In this document: in pieces, positions 53,368-63,038 of the stretch
Position numbering within the stretch: the stretch's first letter is position 1
How the letters are laid out: each line of letters opens with the position of its first letter
NCBI GenBank assembly: GCA_963933115.1
Contig: CAWVSL010000008.1
Location: 1 to 64,000, forward strand
DNA: 64,000 bases
Reading direction: 5' to 3'
Source: JALJPB01 sp963933115
GTDB taxonomy: Bacteria > Pseudomonadota > Gammaproteobacteria > Enterobacterales > Alteromonadaceae
Made by a program: the position numbers and the translations under genes
Notes under the pieces: generated by a model
Databases searched by the model: none
Seen by the model: the letters and a program-made list of their open reading frames with translations, nothing else
Told to the model about the DNA's origin: nothing

Positions 53368-55374
53368 CTAGACTATTTGCCAGTTATTGACCTGTTTTAA
53401 CACTTCAACTTTACCTCGAATTTGTGCATAAGGTAATTGTTCACACAGGGAAAAACCTGGCATTTGCCTGACTTTATTTCGAGTAAAAATAGGAATACTC
53501 ATTCCACAAAGAAATCGACAACAGGTTTCAGTGGACAACGGTAATTGAACTTTAGTTGATAGTTGCGTAATAAAGTTTGATAACACGTGTGATAATTGCT
53601 CATCACTTGGCCATTTAGCATCATAGGTATAGCTAAGTTTTGCTACTTGTCCTCGACAAACAGAACAATGGCCACAGCCATTACTTTCTGATTTCTCTAT
53701 TAACGCATTAAAAGTAAAGTCATCAAAGTATGCTGAAAGATTAGCCGTTAAACAGCTATTTAATTCAAAAAAACGTATCAGTGCTGATATCCGTTTTATT
53801 TCTTTTTCTTCCTTTTCTATAAAGTATTGATGCAGGTTTTTAACGAGTGCTGGCGCCAATAATTTAGTGACATCAATCTTAAAAACCTCAGTCATCCCTT
53901 TAGTTTCCAAAACAATTAATTGCTGTTCGTGTAAAAAATCTAATGCAGCAACAACACGGTTTCTGTCAACATTACCCGTAGCTAGTAACTCATCGAAATT
54001 TAAACTACCCCATACTTTTTTAAAGACCGTATGACCAAAAATCGTCGTTAAAAAAGCTTTTCTATCTGGATTGAAACCAGCCAGAATTTCCTCTTTTGTT
54101 TTTAACAGTTTAATTTTAAAATCGGTAAAATAAGCATATAAGGGTTCAATCACGCCGTGTAACTCTAACTGTACTAATAGGGTTTTTAACGGCAATTGAC
54201 GAATATTGCTTTCATTCACTAACGGTAAAACCTGTAACTCCCAACGACTTTCACTTTTAATCGTATTAGTATCTGATAAAGGGTGGCACTCAGCTTTAAT
54301 ATTATCAATAACCGCTGCAATACTGCTTACTTCAGGTGTATCACCATAAACAAAATTTTCAACGGTATTTAAGCCATCCAGATTTGCTAAAGTGATGCAC
54401 ACAGATGATGCGCCATCACGTCCTGCTCGGCCAATTTCTTGGCTATAATTTTCAATTGACTTAGGTAGGTCATAGTGAATAACAAAACGTATATCAGATT
54501 TATCAATGCCCATTCCAAAAGCTATAGTTGCGACAATAACTTGCACTTTGCCTTGCATAAAGTCAGCTTGTATATTTTGACGCTTATCAGTGTCGAAACC
54601 TGCATGATATGGCTGTGCATTGATACCATGAGTCGATAGAAAACTTGCTACCTGCTCAGCACTTTGTTGTAAGGTGACATAAACAATACCTGATCCTAAA
54701 TGAGATTTAACCAGTGATAATAACTCATTATTTTTGTTTTCATTACCGACGGGTACCACAGACAAATCAAGATTTTGTCGATAAAAGCCGGTTTGTACAA
54801 TATGTTGCTGATCAATAGCAAATTTAGCAGCCATATCAAGCTTAACTTGCTTGGTGGCGGTTGCGGTTAATAAGAGAACCAATGGAATATTTAATTCTTG
54901 TCGGTAATTAGGCAGCTTTAAATAGTCAGGGCGAAAGTTATGCCCCCATTCAGAAATACAATGGGCCTCATCAACCACCAGCATTGAAACCGGAACTGAT
55001 TGAATAAACTGGCGAAAACGTTCATTTTTAAAACGCTCCACTGAGACCATTAATATTTTAATGTTACCATTTCTAACATCTGTCATGATTTCTTGTGCTT
55101 GATTACCTTTTAAGGTTGAATCAATGCTAGCAGCCGCGATACCTTTTTTGGCAAGAAAGCTTAATTGGTCTTTAATCAGGGCTAATAATGGCGAAACAAC
55201 TAAGGTTAAATGGGGTAAATGCAGAGCTGTTAATTGATAGCACAATGACTTACCAGAACCCGTAGGAAATATTGCTAATGAAGATTGATGGTTAAGCAGC
55301 TGAGTAACCGTTTGCTCTTGCCCTTGACGAAAAGCGTCAAAGCCAAAATATTGCTTTAATGAATTTTTTAACAC
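53368..55374 (-). CDS. recQ: RecQ-family ATP-dependent DNA helicase, non-standard C-terminus
   Basis: 668 residues. The N-terminal helicase core is clear: QGQEQTV, FPTGSGKSLCYQL (motif I), VDEAHCISEWGHNFRPDY (motif II with the RecQ loop), LLTATAT and QEIGRAGRDG (motif VI). The zinc-site segment GCGHCSVCRG lies only at about residue 577, not directly after the helicase as in E. coli RecQ, leaving some 170 residues between. The last 80 residues do not look like HRDC. It unwinds 3'-5' and should act in recombinational repair. It is transcribed alone and converges with ampG. Confidence 0.88.
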   Translation of the reverse strand: MLKNSLKQYFGFDAFRQGQEQTVTQLLNHQSSLAIFPTGSGKSLCYQLTALHLPHLTLVVSPLLALIKDQLSFLAKKGIAAASIDSTLKGNQAQEIMTDVRNGNIKILMVSVERFKNERFRQFIQSVPVSMLVVDEAHCISEWGHNFRPDYLKLPNYRQELNIPLVLLLTATATKQVKLDMAAKFAIDQQHIVQTGFYRQNLDLSVVPVGNENKNNELLSLVKSHLGSGIVYVTLQQSAEQVASFLSTHGINAQPYHAGFDTDKRQNIQADFMQGKVQVIVATIAFGMGIDKSDIRFVIHYDLPKSIENYSQEIGRAGRDGASSVCITLANLDGLNTVENFVYGDTPEVSSIAAVIDNIKAECHPLSDTNTIKSESRWELQVLPLVNESNIRQLPLKTLLVQLELHGVIEPLYAYFTDFKIKLLKTKEEILAGFNPDRKAFLTTIFGHTVFKKVWGSLNFDELLATGNVDRNRVVAALDFLHEQQLIVLETKGMTEVFKIDVTKLLAPALVKNLHQYFIEKEEKEIKRISALIRFFELNSCLTANLSAYFDDFTFNALIEKSESNGCGHCSVCRGQVAKLSYTYDAKWPSDEQLSHVLSNFITQLSTKVQLPLSTETCCRFLCGMSIPIFTRNKVRQMPGFSLCEQLPYAQIRGKVEVLKQVNNWQIV

Positions 55375-55537
55375 GTTATTTTACCCATTTCCCTTAAACT
55401 CTAGGTTACAATAATTTGGCATTTTTCTATGAAAATCATTATAGATACACTAAGAACCTTGCTCAATAATCGTAAAACCATTCTATTGAATATTGTCCCA
55501 GACTTACTTATAAATATAAAACGATAATACCTTTAGT

Positions 55538-55888
55538 CTAAATTTGCGCAGCGATGACACTTATTTCAACCAAAAGTACCTCTCTCGCCATAGGTGCAGC
55601 GACACAAGCTCTGGCGGGTGCATAACCGTCAGGAATCCAAGCATCCCAAACCGCATTCATTTCACTAAAGTAACTCATATCTTTAACATAAATAGTTGCC
55701 GATAATATATGCTCGCGATCACTTCCCGCTTGCAATAATAGCTCATCTACTTTAGCAAGCATTGAACTAGTTTGCTCGGTAATGCCCTTGGTGGCATCTT
55801 TACACACTTGCCCACATAAATAGACTGTACCATTATGTTTAACTATTCTGCTCATTCTCGTTTGGGTGTCTAATCTTTGTATTGTCAT
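55538..55888 (-). CDS. RidA/YjgF family deaminase
   Basis: 116 residues, a single Rid domain. VYLCGQVCKDATKGITEQTSS (in two parts) and the C-terminal PARACVAAPM with the substrate-carboxylate Arg are present. Archetypal RidA hydrolyses reactive enamine/imine intermediates made by PLP enzymes. This sequence is closer to the Rid1-3/YoaB-like branch than to E. coli RidA, by my reading. It is transcribed alone between guaA and recQ. Confidence 0.85.
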   Translation of the reverse strand: MTIQRLDTQTRMSRIVKHNGTVYLCGQVCKDATKGITEQTSSMLAKVDELLLQAGSDREHILSATIYVKDMSYFSEMNAVWDAWIPDGYAPARACVAAPMAREVLLVEISVIAAQI

Positions 55889-55967
55889 TATTTTTGCTTC
55901 TCTTGTTTAATTGACATTGTCTTCTATTTTCAATTTCGGCTGGTTTGTTCTCTTTTCAAAAAAAATA

Positions 55968-55996
55968 AAGCCCTAACGTTTTATACCTTAGGGCTT
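55968..55996 (-). terminator. Terminator after guaBA
   Basis: A perfect 9-bp stem (AAGCCCTAA / TTAGGGCTT) lies about 90 bp beyond the guaA stop and is followed on the minus strand by TTTATTTTTTTT. Confidence 0.88.
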
Positions 55997-56085
55997 CAAA
56001 ATTAATAAATCAATTGAACTGAAATGTAAATCAGTGTGAACTTATGACAACATACTTCAGTTGACTTAGCCCCAATAACACTCAA

Positions 56086-57663
56086 TTATTCCCATTCAAT
56101 AGTCGCAGGTGGTTTACCTGAAATATCATAAACCACACGAGAAATCCCGTCTATTTCATTAATAATACGGTTAGAAACCAATCCTAGGAAATCATAAGGT
56201 AGATGTGACCAAATAGCTGTCATAAAATCAATAGTTTCGACACAACGCAATGACACAACCCAGTCATATTTCCGAGCATCACCCATAACGCCAACAGAGC
56301 GTACTGGCAAAAATACCGTAAAGGCTTGGCTAACTTTGTGATACAAGTCATGTGAATGGAGTTCTTCAATAAATATTGCGTCCGCTCGACGTAATAAGTC
56401 ACAGTATTCTTTTTTCACTTCACCTAAAACACGCACACCTAAACCTGGGCCAGGAAATGGATGACGATATAACATGTCGTAAGGTAATCCTAACTCTAAG
56501 CCAATTTTACGGACTTCATCTTTAAATAACTCACGTAAGGGTTCAACTAATCCAAGTTCCATATCATCAGGTAAACCACCCACATTGTGATGAGATTTAA
56601 TAACATGCGCCTTACCAGTGGCTGATGCAGCAGACTCAATAACATCGGGATAAATAGTGCCCTGAGCTAACCATTTAGCATTTTCAAGTTTTTTCGATTC
56701 TTCATCAAATACTTCAATAAAGACGTTACCAATAATTTTACGTTTTTTCTCAGGATCGGCTTCACCTTTCATCCGGTCTAAGAATCTATGCTCTGCATTA
56801 ACGTGAATGATATTTAGACCAAAATGATCACCAAACATATCCATGACTTGTTGAGGTTCGTCTAAACGAAGCAAACCGTTATCAACAAATACACAGGTAA
56901 GTTTGTCACCAATTGCCCGTTGCAACAACATGGCGACAACAGACGAGTCAACACCACCCGATAAACCTAAAATAACTTCATCATCACCAATTTGTTTTTT
57001 CATTTTGGCGATGGCATCTTCAATTATTGTGGCTGAGGTCCACAGCTTGTCGCATTGACAAATATCAACAACGAAGTTTTCTAAAATACGTGTGCCTTGC
57101 TTAGTGTGAGTCACTTCAGGATGAAATTGAACACCGTAAAATTTCTTAGCCTCATTTGCAATGGCGCCAAAAGCACAACTGGGTGTTTGAGCGACAGTAA
57201 TAAAACCATCAGGAATGGCAGATACTTTATCGCCGTGGCTCATCCAAACGTCAAGTAGGGTATTACCATTATCGCCAATGCTATCTTCAACATTATTAAA
57301 TAAAGCAGATTGAGCAATCAACTCAACCGAGGCATAACCAAACTCTTTATGTTCAGAGCTTTCAACGCCACCGCCAAGTTGTTCTGCCATAGTTTGCATG
57401 CCGTAGCATATGCCTAAGACAGGAACACCGGCATTAAAAACATATTCAGGTGCGCGTGGAGAGTTGTCTTCAGTAACGGACTCTGGTCCACCAGCAAGAA
57501 TAATCCCGGTTGGGTTAAAACTTTCAATTTGCTCTTGAGTAACATCCCAAGACCAAAGCTCACAATACACACCTATTTCACGAACACGACGAGCAATGAG
57601 TTGAGTGTACTGCGAACCAAAATCTAATATCAGTATGCGGTGATCATGAATATTTTGACTCAT
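56086..57663 (-). CDS. guaA: GMP synthase (glutamine-hydrolysing)
   Basis: 525 residues. An N-terminal class I glutamine amidotransferase domain (catalytic Cys in GICYGMQTMAEQLGG, His/Glu in GVQFHPEVTHT) is fused to the ATP pyrophosphatase domain (LSGGVDSSVVAML) and the C-terminal dimerisation domain ending GKPPATIEWE. It converts XMP to GMP. It follows guaB by 100 bp as the second gene of the guaBA operon. Confidence 0.97.
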   Translation of the reverse strand: MSQNIHDHRILILDFGSQYTQLIARRVREIGVYCELWSWDVTQEQIESFNPTGIILAGGPESVTEDNSPRAPEYVFNAGVPVLGICYGMQTMAEQLGGGVESSEHKEFGYASVELIAQSALFNNVEDSIGDNGNTLLDVWMSHGDKVSAIPDGFITVAQTPSCAFGAIANEAKKFYGVQFHPEVTHTKQGTRILENFVVDICQCDKLWTSATIIEDAIAKMKKQIGDDEVILGLSGGVDSSVVAMLLQRAIGDKLTCVFVDNGLLRLDEPQQVMDMFGDHFGLNIIHVNAEHRFLDRMKGEADPEKKRKIIGNVFIEVFDEESKKLENAKWLAQGTIYPDVIESAASATGKAHVIKSHHNVGGLPDDMELGLVEPLRELFKDEVRKIGLELGLPYDMLYRHPFPGPGLGVRVLGEVKKEYCDLLRRADAIFIEELHSHDLYHKVSQAFTVFLPVRSVGVMGDARKYDWVVSLRCVETIDFMTAIWSHLPYDFLGLVSNRIINEIDGISRVVYDISGKPPATIEWE

Positions 57664-57763
57664 AATGATTTTCTCTTCTAAAAAGTAAAACAGGCTGACT
57701 AATAGCCAACCTGATAAAATTTGTGTTTATGGCCTTAAGCCCAAAAAACAAAAAGTAGTTCTA

Positions 57764-59236
57764 TTAACTAGAACGATAATTGGGTGCTTCTTTTGTTATG
57801 GTCACGTCATGAACATGTGACTCGCCCATACCTGCAGAAGTTATTTTCATAAATTCAGGTTTAGTTCGCATGGTTTCAATATCTTTAGAGCCTGTTAGAC
57901 CCATAGATGAACGCAAACCACCCATTTGCTGATGGATAATAGCTGCTACAGGTCCCTTATAAGCGACCCGACCTTCAATACCTTCTGGTACTAATTTGTC
58001 AGCTTCACCGTCAGACTTTTGGAAGTACCTATCGCTTGAACCTTCTTTTTGGCTCATAGCACCGAGTGAGCCCATACCACGATATGACTTGTAGTATCGA
58101 CCTTGAAAAAGTTCGACCTCACCTGGAGACTCTTCAGTTCCAGCAAGCATACTACCTACCATCACACAGTGTGCACCGGCGACTAATGCTTTGGCAATAT
58201 CGCCAGAAAAACGAATACCGCCATCGGCAATAACCGGAATACCCGTACCTTTTAATGCCTCTACAGCATTAGAGATAGCAGTTAATTGAGGTACACCTAC
58301 ACCAGTAACAATACGCGTTGTACAAATTGAACCTGGGCCAATCCCTACTTTAACTGCATCCACACCAGCATCAGCTAACGCCTTTGCACCAGAACCTGTA
58401 GCGACATTACCCGCAACTATTTGTAAGTCTGGGTACTTATCTCGCGTTTCTTTTACTCTATTTAATACCCCTTGAGAATGGCCATGTGATGTATCAATTA
58501 ACAATACGTCAACACCAGCAGCAACCAAAGCGTCTATACGCTCATCCGTACCAGCACCAACACCAACTGCCGCACCTACACGTAAACGACCTAATTCATC
58601 TTTACAGGCGTTAGGTTTGTTTTCGGCTTTTTGATAATCTTTAGCGGTGATAAGACCACATAATTTAAAAGCATCATCAACCACCAATATTTTTTCAATA
58701 CGATGCTCGTGCATTAAACCCAAAATTTCTTTTCGTGCAGCACCTGCTTTCACTGTGACTAAATCTTCTTTAGCCGTCATTAACTCTGACGCAGGTTTAG
58801 TCAAATTTGTTTCAAAACGAAGATCACGCCCTGTAATGATACCGACTAAATTGTTTGCCGTATCGACAACAGGGAAACCTGAAAAGCCTAAGTCATCTGC
58901 TTTGTGCATGATTTGTTCAATAGTATCTGACGCACTGACTGTGGTAGGCTCTGAAACAATACCACTTTCATATTTCTTAACTTGAGAAACATTATCAGCT
59001 TGTTCAGCTATGGTCATATTTTTATGAATAAAACCTAAACCACCCTCTTGAGCAAGTGTAATAGCTAAACGCGCTTCAGTTACTGTGTCCATAGACGCAG
59101 AAACCATAGGGACATTTAAAGTGATTTTACGGGTTAAACGGGTTTTTAAGTCGGCTGTATGAGGAAGTACCGTTGAATGAGCAGGTACAAGTAAAACATC
59201 ATCAAAGGTTAAAGCTTCTTGGGCAATTCTTAGCAT
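57764..59236 (-). CDS. guaB: Inosine-5'-monophosphate dehydrogenase
   Basis: 490 residues. The TIM barrel starts TFDDVLLVPAHSTVLP, two CBS domains are inserted at about residues 95-205, and the catalytic cysteine loop is GPGSICTTRIVTGVG, followed by the flap MGSLGAMSQ. It oxidises IMP to XMP with NAD+, the committed step of GTP synthesis. It is divergent from xseA, as in E. coli. Confidence 0.97.
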   Translation of the reverse strand: MLRIAQEALTFDDVLLVPAHSTVLPHTADLKTRLTRKITLNVPMVSASMDTVTEARLAITLAQEGGLGFIHKNMTIAEQADNVSQVKKYESGIVSEPTTVSASDTIEQIMHKADDLGFSGFPVVDTANNLVGIITGRDLRFETNLTKPASELMTAKEDLVTVKAGAARKEILGLMHEHRIEKILVVDDAFKLCGLITAKDYQKAENKPNACKDELGRLRVGAAVGVGAGTDERIDALVAAGVDVLLIDTSHGHSQGVLNRVKETRDKYPDLQIVAGNVATGSGAKALADAGVDAVKVGIGPGSICTTRIVTGVGVPQLTAISNAVEALKGTGIPVIADGGIRFSGDIAKALVAGAHCVMVGSMLAGTEESPGEVELFQGRYYKSYRGMGSLGAMSQKEGSSDRYFQKSDGEADKLVPEGIEGRVAYKGPVAAIIHQQMGGLRSSMGLTGSKDIETMRTKPEFMKITSAGMGESHVHDVTITKEAPNYRSS

Positions 59237-59295
59237 CGCAATATGGCACCTTAGTTAAGGATTCGGTTAAGGAGTAGAGTATATATTGCGGCAGA

Positions 59296-59324
59296 ATTTT
59301 AACCGTTTTATTGTTTTAGGACAA
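59296..59324 (-). promoter_or_regulatory. Sigma-70 promoter of guaBA
   Basis: On the minus strand TTGTCC (59319-59324) and TAAAAT (59296-59301) are separated by exactly 17 bases, about 60 bp before the guaB ATG. A GC-richer stretch (TCTGCCGC) follows the -10 element, consistent with stringent and growth-rate control as known for E. coli guaB. Confidence 0.7.
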
Positions 59325-59445
59325 CCTATTTTTGCGTTAATCCCCTTAAAAAGCTCTTAATTTAATGATTAACGTTAAAATGCATTGTATCCAAGATAAA
59401 ATCATTAAATAATAGCTAATAATTTTAAATGTTATTTTTATATTT

Positions 59446-60792
59446 ATGAGCCAACAACATATTTTACAAGTCAGTGAACTTACTAAAAAAGTCCGCTTTA
59501 TACTAGAGAGTGAACTAAGTCGCGTTTGGTTATGTGGCGAAATCTCGAACTTTGTTGGCGCTAGTTCTGGCCATTGGTATTTATCACTTAAAGACAGCAA
59601 ATCTCAGGTCCGATGCGCAATGTTTAAAGGCGCAAACAAAAATGTCAGATTATCACCTCGTAATGGCCAGCAAGTTCTAGTAAGAGCAAAAGTTTCTTTA
59701 TATGAACCTAGAGGTGACTTTCAATTAATCATTGAACAAATGGAAGATGCTGGCACAGGTCTATTACGCCAACAGTTTGAACAATTAAAGCAAAAGCTTA
59801 GTGCTGAAGGATTATTTTCTCACTATCATAAGCAAATAATCCCTAAGCACTTACAAACTATTGGTATAGTTACCTCTCCCACAGGTGCAGCTGTTAAAGA
59901 TATTTTGACCGTATTGAGACGAAGAAACCCTAATTTAGCGGTTATCGTTTATCCAGCGCTTGTTCAAGGCACACAAGCGGCAAACGATATTGTAAAAGCA
60001 ATCAATATCGCCAATACAAGAAAAGAATGTGATGTGTTAATTGTTGGTCGTGGTGGCGGTTCTTTAGAAGACTTATGGAGTTTTAACGAAGAGTCAGTTG
60101 TTCGAAGTATCTATCAAAGTAAATTACCAATCATTAGCGCTGTTGGCCACGAAATTGATACCACGTTGAGCGACTATGTTGCTGATTTACGGGCAGCAAC
60201 ACCATCAGCCGCGGCTGAATTAGTTTCACAAGATAGTAGTGAATTATCACAAAAAATCCTAATACTTAACCAAAGACTCATTAACGCAAACAAGACAAAA
60301 TTGTTAACCCATAGAGTAAGTTTAAACCATATATGTCATCGACTAAGCCTTGTTCATCCCGCTCAACAATTACAAAATCAACAACAAAAAGCTGATGAAT
60401 TAGACAATCGGTTAAAACTAGCAATGTCCCGATACTTGCAAACCCTAACTATTAAACCTCAACAATTAGCTAACCACCTTCAATTGTTGTCACCTCAAAA
60501 TAAAATACAACAAAATAAAGAAAAGGTCGCTCAACTGGCATCTAAACTTATCGCTACAATTAAACAAGCACAGCAGCAAAGAGGAAAACTGTTTGCCCAT
60601 ACAATTAGTGAGTTACAAATTGTAAGTCCACTTGCTACTATTGCTCGGGGTTATAGTGTCACAAGAGATGCAAATGGCAATATTATAAAATCAATTAAAA
60701 AAGTGAATGACAATCAAAAGTTAACGATTCAAATGAGTGATGGACTCGTTATCACAAAAGTCATAACCAAGCAGACTAATCTTGCACTGTAA
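59446..60792 (+). CDS. xseA: Exodeoxyribonuclease VII large subunit
   Basis: 448 residues. An N-terminal OB fold (LWLCGEISNF-like: VWLCGEISNFVGASSGHWYL in sequence, residues 25-44) is followed by the catalytic domain with IVTSPTGAAVKDIL, GRGGGSLEDLWSFN and GHEIDTTLSDYVAD, then a long coiled coil and a C-terminal segment (ATIARGYSVT). With XseB it degrades single-stranded DNA from both ends. It diverges from guaB. Confidence 0.96.
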   Translation: MSQQHILQVSELTKKVRFILESELSRVWLCGEISNFVGASSGHWYLSLKDSKSQVRCAMFKGANKNVRLSPRNGQQVLVRAKVSLYEPRGDFQLIIEQMEDAGTGLLRQQFEQLKQKLSAEGLFSHYHKQIIPKHLQTIGIVTSPTGAAVKDILTVLRRRNPNLAVIVYPALVQGTQAANDIVKAINIANTRKECDVLIVGRGGGSLEDLWSFNEESVVRSIYQSKLPIISAVGHEIDTTLSDYVADLRAATPSAAAELVSQDSSELSQKILILNQRLINANKTKLLTHRVSLNHICHRLSLVHPAQQLQNQQQKADELDNRLKLAMSRYLQTLTIKPQQLANHLQLLSPQNKIQQNKEKVAQLASKLIATIKQAQQQRGKLFAHTISELQIVSPLATIARGYSVTRDANGNIIKSIKKVNDNQKLTIQMSDGLVITKVITKQTNLAL

Positions 60793-61413
60793 CTGCAGGC
60801 TTTAGAATGTTATTCACTACTTTTACTTCAGTATTTTGTAATCCTTAAAAAAATTTGATCATAACATCAACAGTTTTTTCGTTAGCTAAAACGCAAGCTC
60901 CGCCATCATTAACGGCTAAATGACTGCCACTAATTAATAAAATAGTGATCATTGATTACCAATATTTGCTAGCTATTTTGACTTTTGATTTATTTTATTC
61001 ATCGATAGATATAGATGATCTTAATCTTCATAGCTCAACAATTTTGTAAAGCTGAGTAAAATTAACCTTAATGGTATTTATATCGTCTGTAGGCTATTAC
61101 TGACATAAGCAACAACGAACCTTCATCACCTTAAAATCGCTGTTTTACTTTAAGGTGATAAAGACAAACATACCCACATGATTTAACTAATTGGGAAATT
61201 GGATTCAGCTATATTGCTTAGGGAGGTAGGAGGTAGGAGTCAGTATTAAACGGAATGATTCTTTTGACCGGCTTAAAAAGAAGTTCAACAGTCGTAACCA
61301 AACCAAATGGCAGAGATTATATCTTTACGCTAACGACAATAATGACTCTTGGAGAAATGGGCGCTAGAAGTAAATACTTGCTAACACCCTTCTTTCAAAA
61401 AAATTTACTGTGT
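60793..61413. other. Noncoding region between xseA and der
   Basis: About 620 bp. It contains a perfect 11-bp inverted repeat (ATCACCTTAAA 61125-61135 / TTTAAGGTGAT 61149-61159) with a 13-base loop and no T-run. A 35-codon minus-strand frame at 60845-60952 reads like protein (SGSHLAVNDGGACVLANE) but has no ribosome binding site. AGGTAGG is repeated at about 61223. Both flanking genes end here, so transcripts converge. Confidence 0.45.
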
Positions 61414-62886
61414 TTACTCTTCTTTTTTGTAGCCCTGAGTTGCTCTTGCAATTTTCTTTTTCTCAGTGAAATTTAGTTTCTTTTTACCTGCAAATGGATT
61501 ACTGGTTTCTCTAAACTCGATTCTAATTGGCGTGCCCATAATTTTTAACGACTTACGATAATAATTCATCAAATAACGTTTATATGAGGTGGGTAATTTT
61601 TTAGCTAAGTTACCATGTATAACAATAATAGGAGGGTTATAACCACCGGCGTGAGCGTATTTGAGTTTAATCCGTCGACCCTTGCTCATTGGCGGCTGGT
61701 GATCAAATACCGCCATATCTAAAATTTTTGTTACCATTGAAGTTGAGATACGTTTAGTTGCAGAAACAAATGCTTCTTCAACTGACTCATACAAATGACC
61801 TACACCCGTGCCATGTAATGCTGAAATAAAATGAATACGGGCAAAGTCAATAAAACCTAAACGGCGATCGAGCTCAGTTTTGATCCGCTCTTTAGCATGG
61901 TCTTCCAAGCCATCCCACTTATTTACAGCAAGGACGAGTGAACGACCGGCTTCTAAAATAAAACCTAATAAACTTAAATCTTGATCGCTGATACCTTCCC
62001 TTGCATCTATAATCAATAAACACACATTCGCATCTTCAATAGCTCTTAACGTTTTAATGACTGAATATTTTTCAACAATATCGGTTACATTTTTACGACG
62101 ACGAATACCTGCAGTATCAATTAAAGTATATTCACGGCCATCGTGTTCCATGGGAATATAAACACTGTCACGGGTTGTGCCTGGGGAATCAAAAACCACC
62201 ACCCGGTCTTCACCTAGAATGCGGTTTGTTAATGTTGATTTACCAACATTAGGCTTACCAATGATAGCTAATTTTATTCGATCATTTTCTTCAGGTGCAG
62301 CAGCAAGTCTTTCCTCATCAGTAATTGAACTTGGCTGATCATCACCATCCTCAAACTCAAGGTTATCTTCTTTTTTGGGTCGAGAAAGTGCTTCAATGTG
62401 CGGTGTTAATGCCAATGTCAATAATTGAGTAACACCACGACCATGAGCTGCGGCAATTTTGTGCACATCTCCCTCTATGCCTAATGAATAAAATTCAGCC
62501 ACCGCACTGTCAGCATCAATACCATCAACTTTATTAGCCACTAGAAAAACTTTTTTGTTTTGTTTTCTTAAATAGCTCGCTAAACCTTGATCTGCAGACG
62601 TTAGTCCTGCTCTTGCATCGACCATAAATAAAACGGCATCAGCTTCATCAATGGCCATTAACGATTGCTCGGCCATCAAAGCATCAATACCCTCCTCATT
62701 ACCATGTATACCACCGGTATCGATTACGATAAATGGGTGTTCTTCAACTTCCGCTTGCCCATATTGGCGATCACGAGTTAAACCGGGATAATCGGCAACC
62801 AGTGCGTCTCGAGAACGTGTTAAACGATTAAAAAGCGTTGATTTACCAACATTTGGACGACCAACTAATGCAACGACAGGAAGCAT
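61414..62886 (-). CDS. der: Ribosome-assembly GTPase Der (EngA)
   Basis: 490 residues. Two tandem GTPase domains: GRPNVGKSTLFNRL with VIDTGGI and NKVD in the first, GKPNVGKSTLTNRIL with LIDTAGIRRR and NKWD in the second, followed by the KH-like domain. The acidic linker between domains is typical. Der is essential for 50S subunit assembly. bamB lies upstream in the same direction, as in E. coli, with a hairpin between. Confidence 0.97.
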   Translation of the reverse strand: MLPVVALVGRPNVGKSTLFNRLTRSRDALVADYPGLTRDRQYGQAEVEEHPFIVIDTGGIHGNEEGIDALMAEQSLMAIDEADAVLFMVDARAGLTSADQGLASYLRKQNKKVFLVANKVDGIDADSAVAEFYSLGIEGDVHKIAAAHGRGVTQLLTLALTPHIEALSRPKKEDNLEFEDGDDQPSSITDEERLAAAPEENDRIKLAIIGKPNVGKSTLTNRILGEDRVVVFDSPGTTRDSVYIPMEHDGREYTLIDTAGIRRRKNVTDIVEKYSVIKTLRAIEDANVCLLIIDAREGISDQDLSLLGFILEAGRSLVLAVNKWDGLEDHAKERIKTELDRRLGFIDFARIHFISALHGTGVGHLYESVEEAFVSATKRISTSMVTKILDMAVFDHQPPMSKGRRIKLKYAHAGGYNPPIIVIHGNLAKKLPTSYKRYLMNYYRKSLKIMGTPIRIEFRETSNPFAGKKKLNFTEKKKIARATQGYKKEE

Positions 62887-62953
62887 AAAAACCTCAATTT
62901 TCTTTAATACCAGTGTCTATTATTCAATAATAGTACCGATTGGATAACAAATA

Positions 62954-62985
62954 ACGGCTCCACCTACACATTGCAGAGGAGCCGT
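62954..62985 (-). terminator. Hairpin between bamB and der
   Basis: A perfect 8-bp GC-rich stem (ACGGCTCC / GGAGCCGT) with a 16-base loop lies about 55 bp after bamB. Only TATTTG follows on the minus strand, so it may be a leaky terminator allowing some der transcription. Confidence 0.6.
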
Positions 62986-63038
62986 AAATAATTCTAGCTT
63001 TAAAACTGATCTGAATCAGTTTAGCTCTGTTGATAAAA

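Noticed and set aside
60000..60700. Possible repeat region in xseA because of Gln/Lys-rich sequence
   Set aside because: The A/C-rich codons encode the normal coiled coil of the ExoVII large subunit.
61255..61476. 73-residue plus-strand ORF near the end of der
   Set aside because: Its hydrophobic second half is an antisense reading of the der 3' end and the first half has no ribosome binding site or family resemblance.
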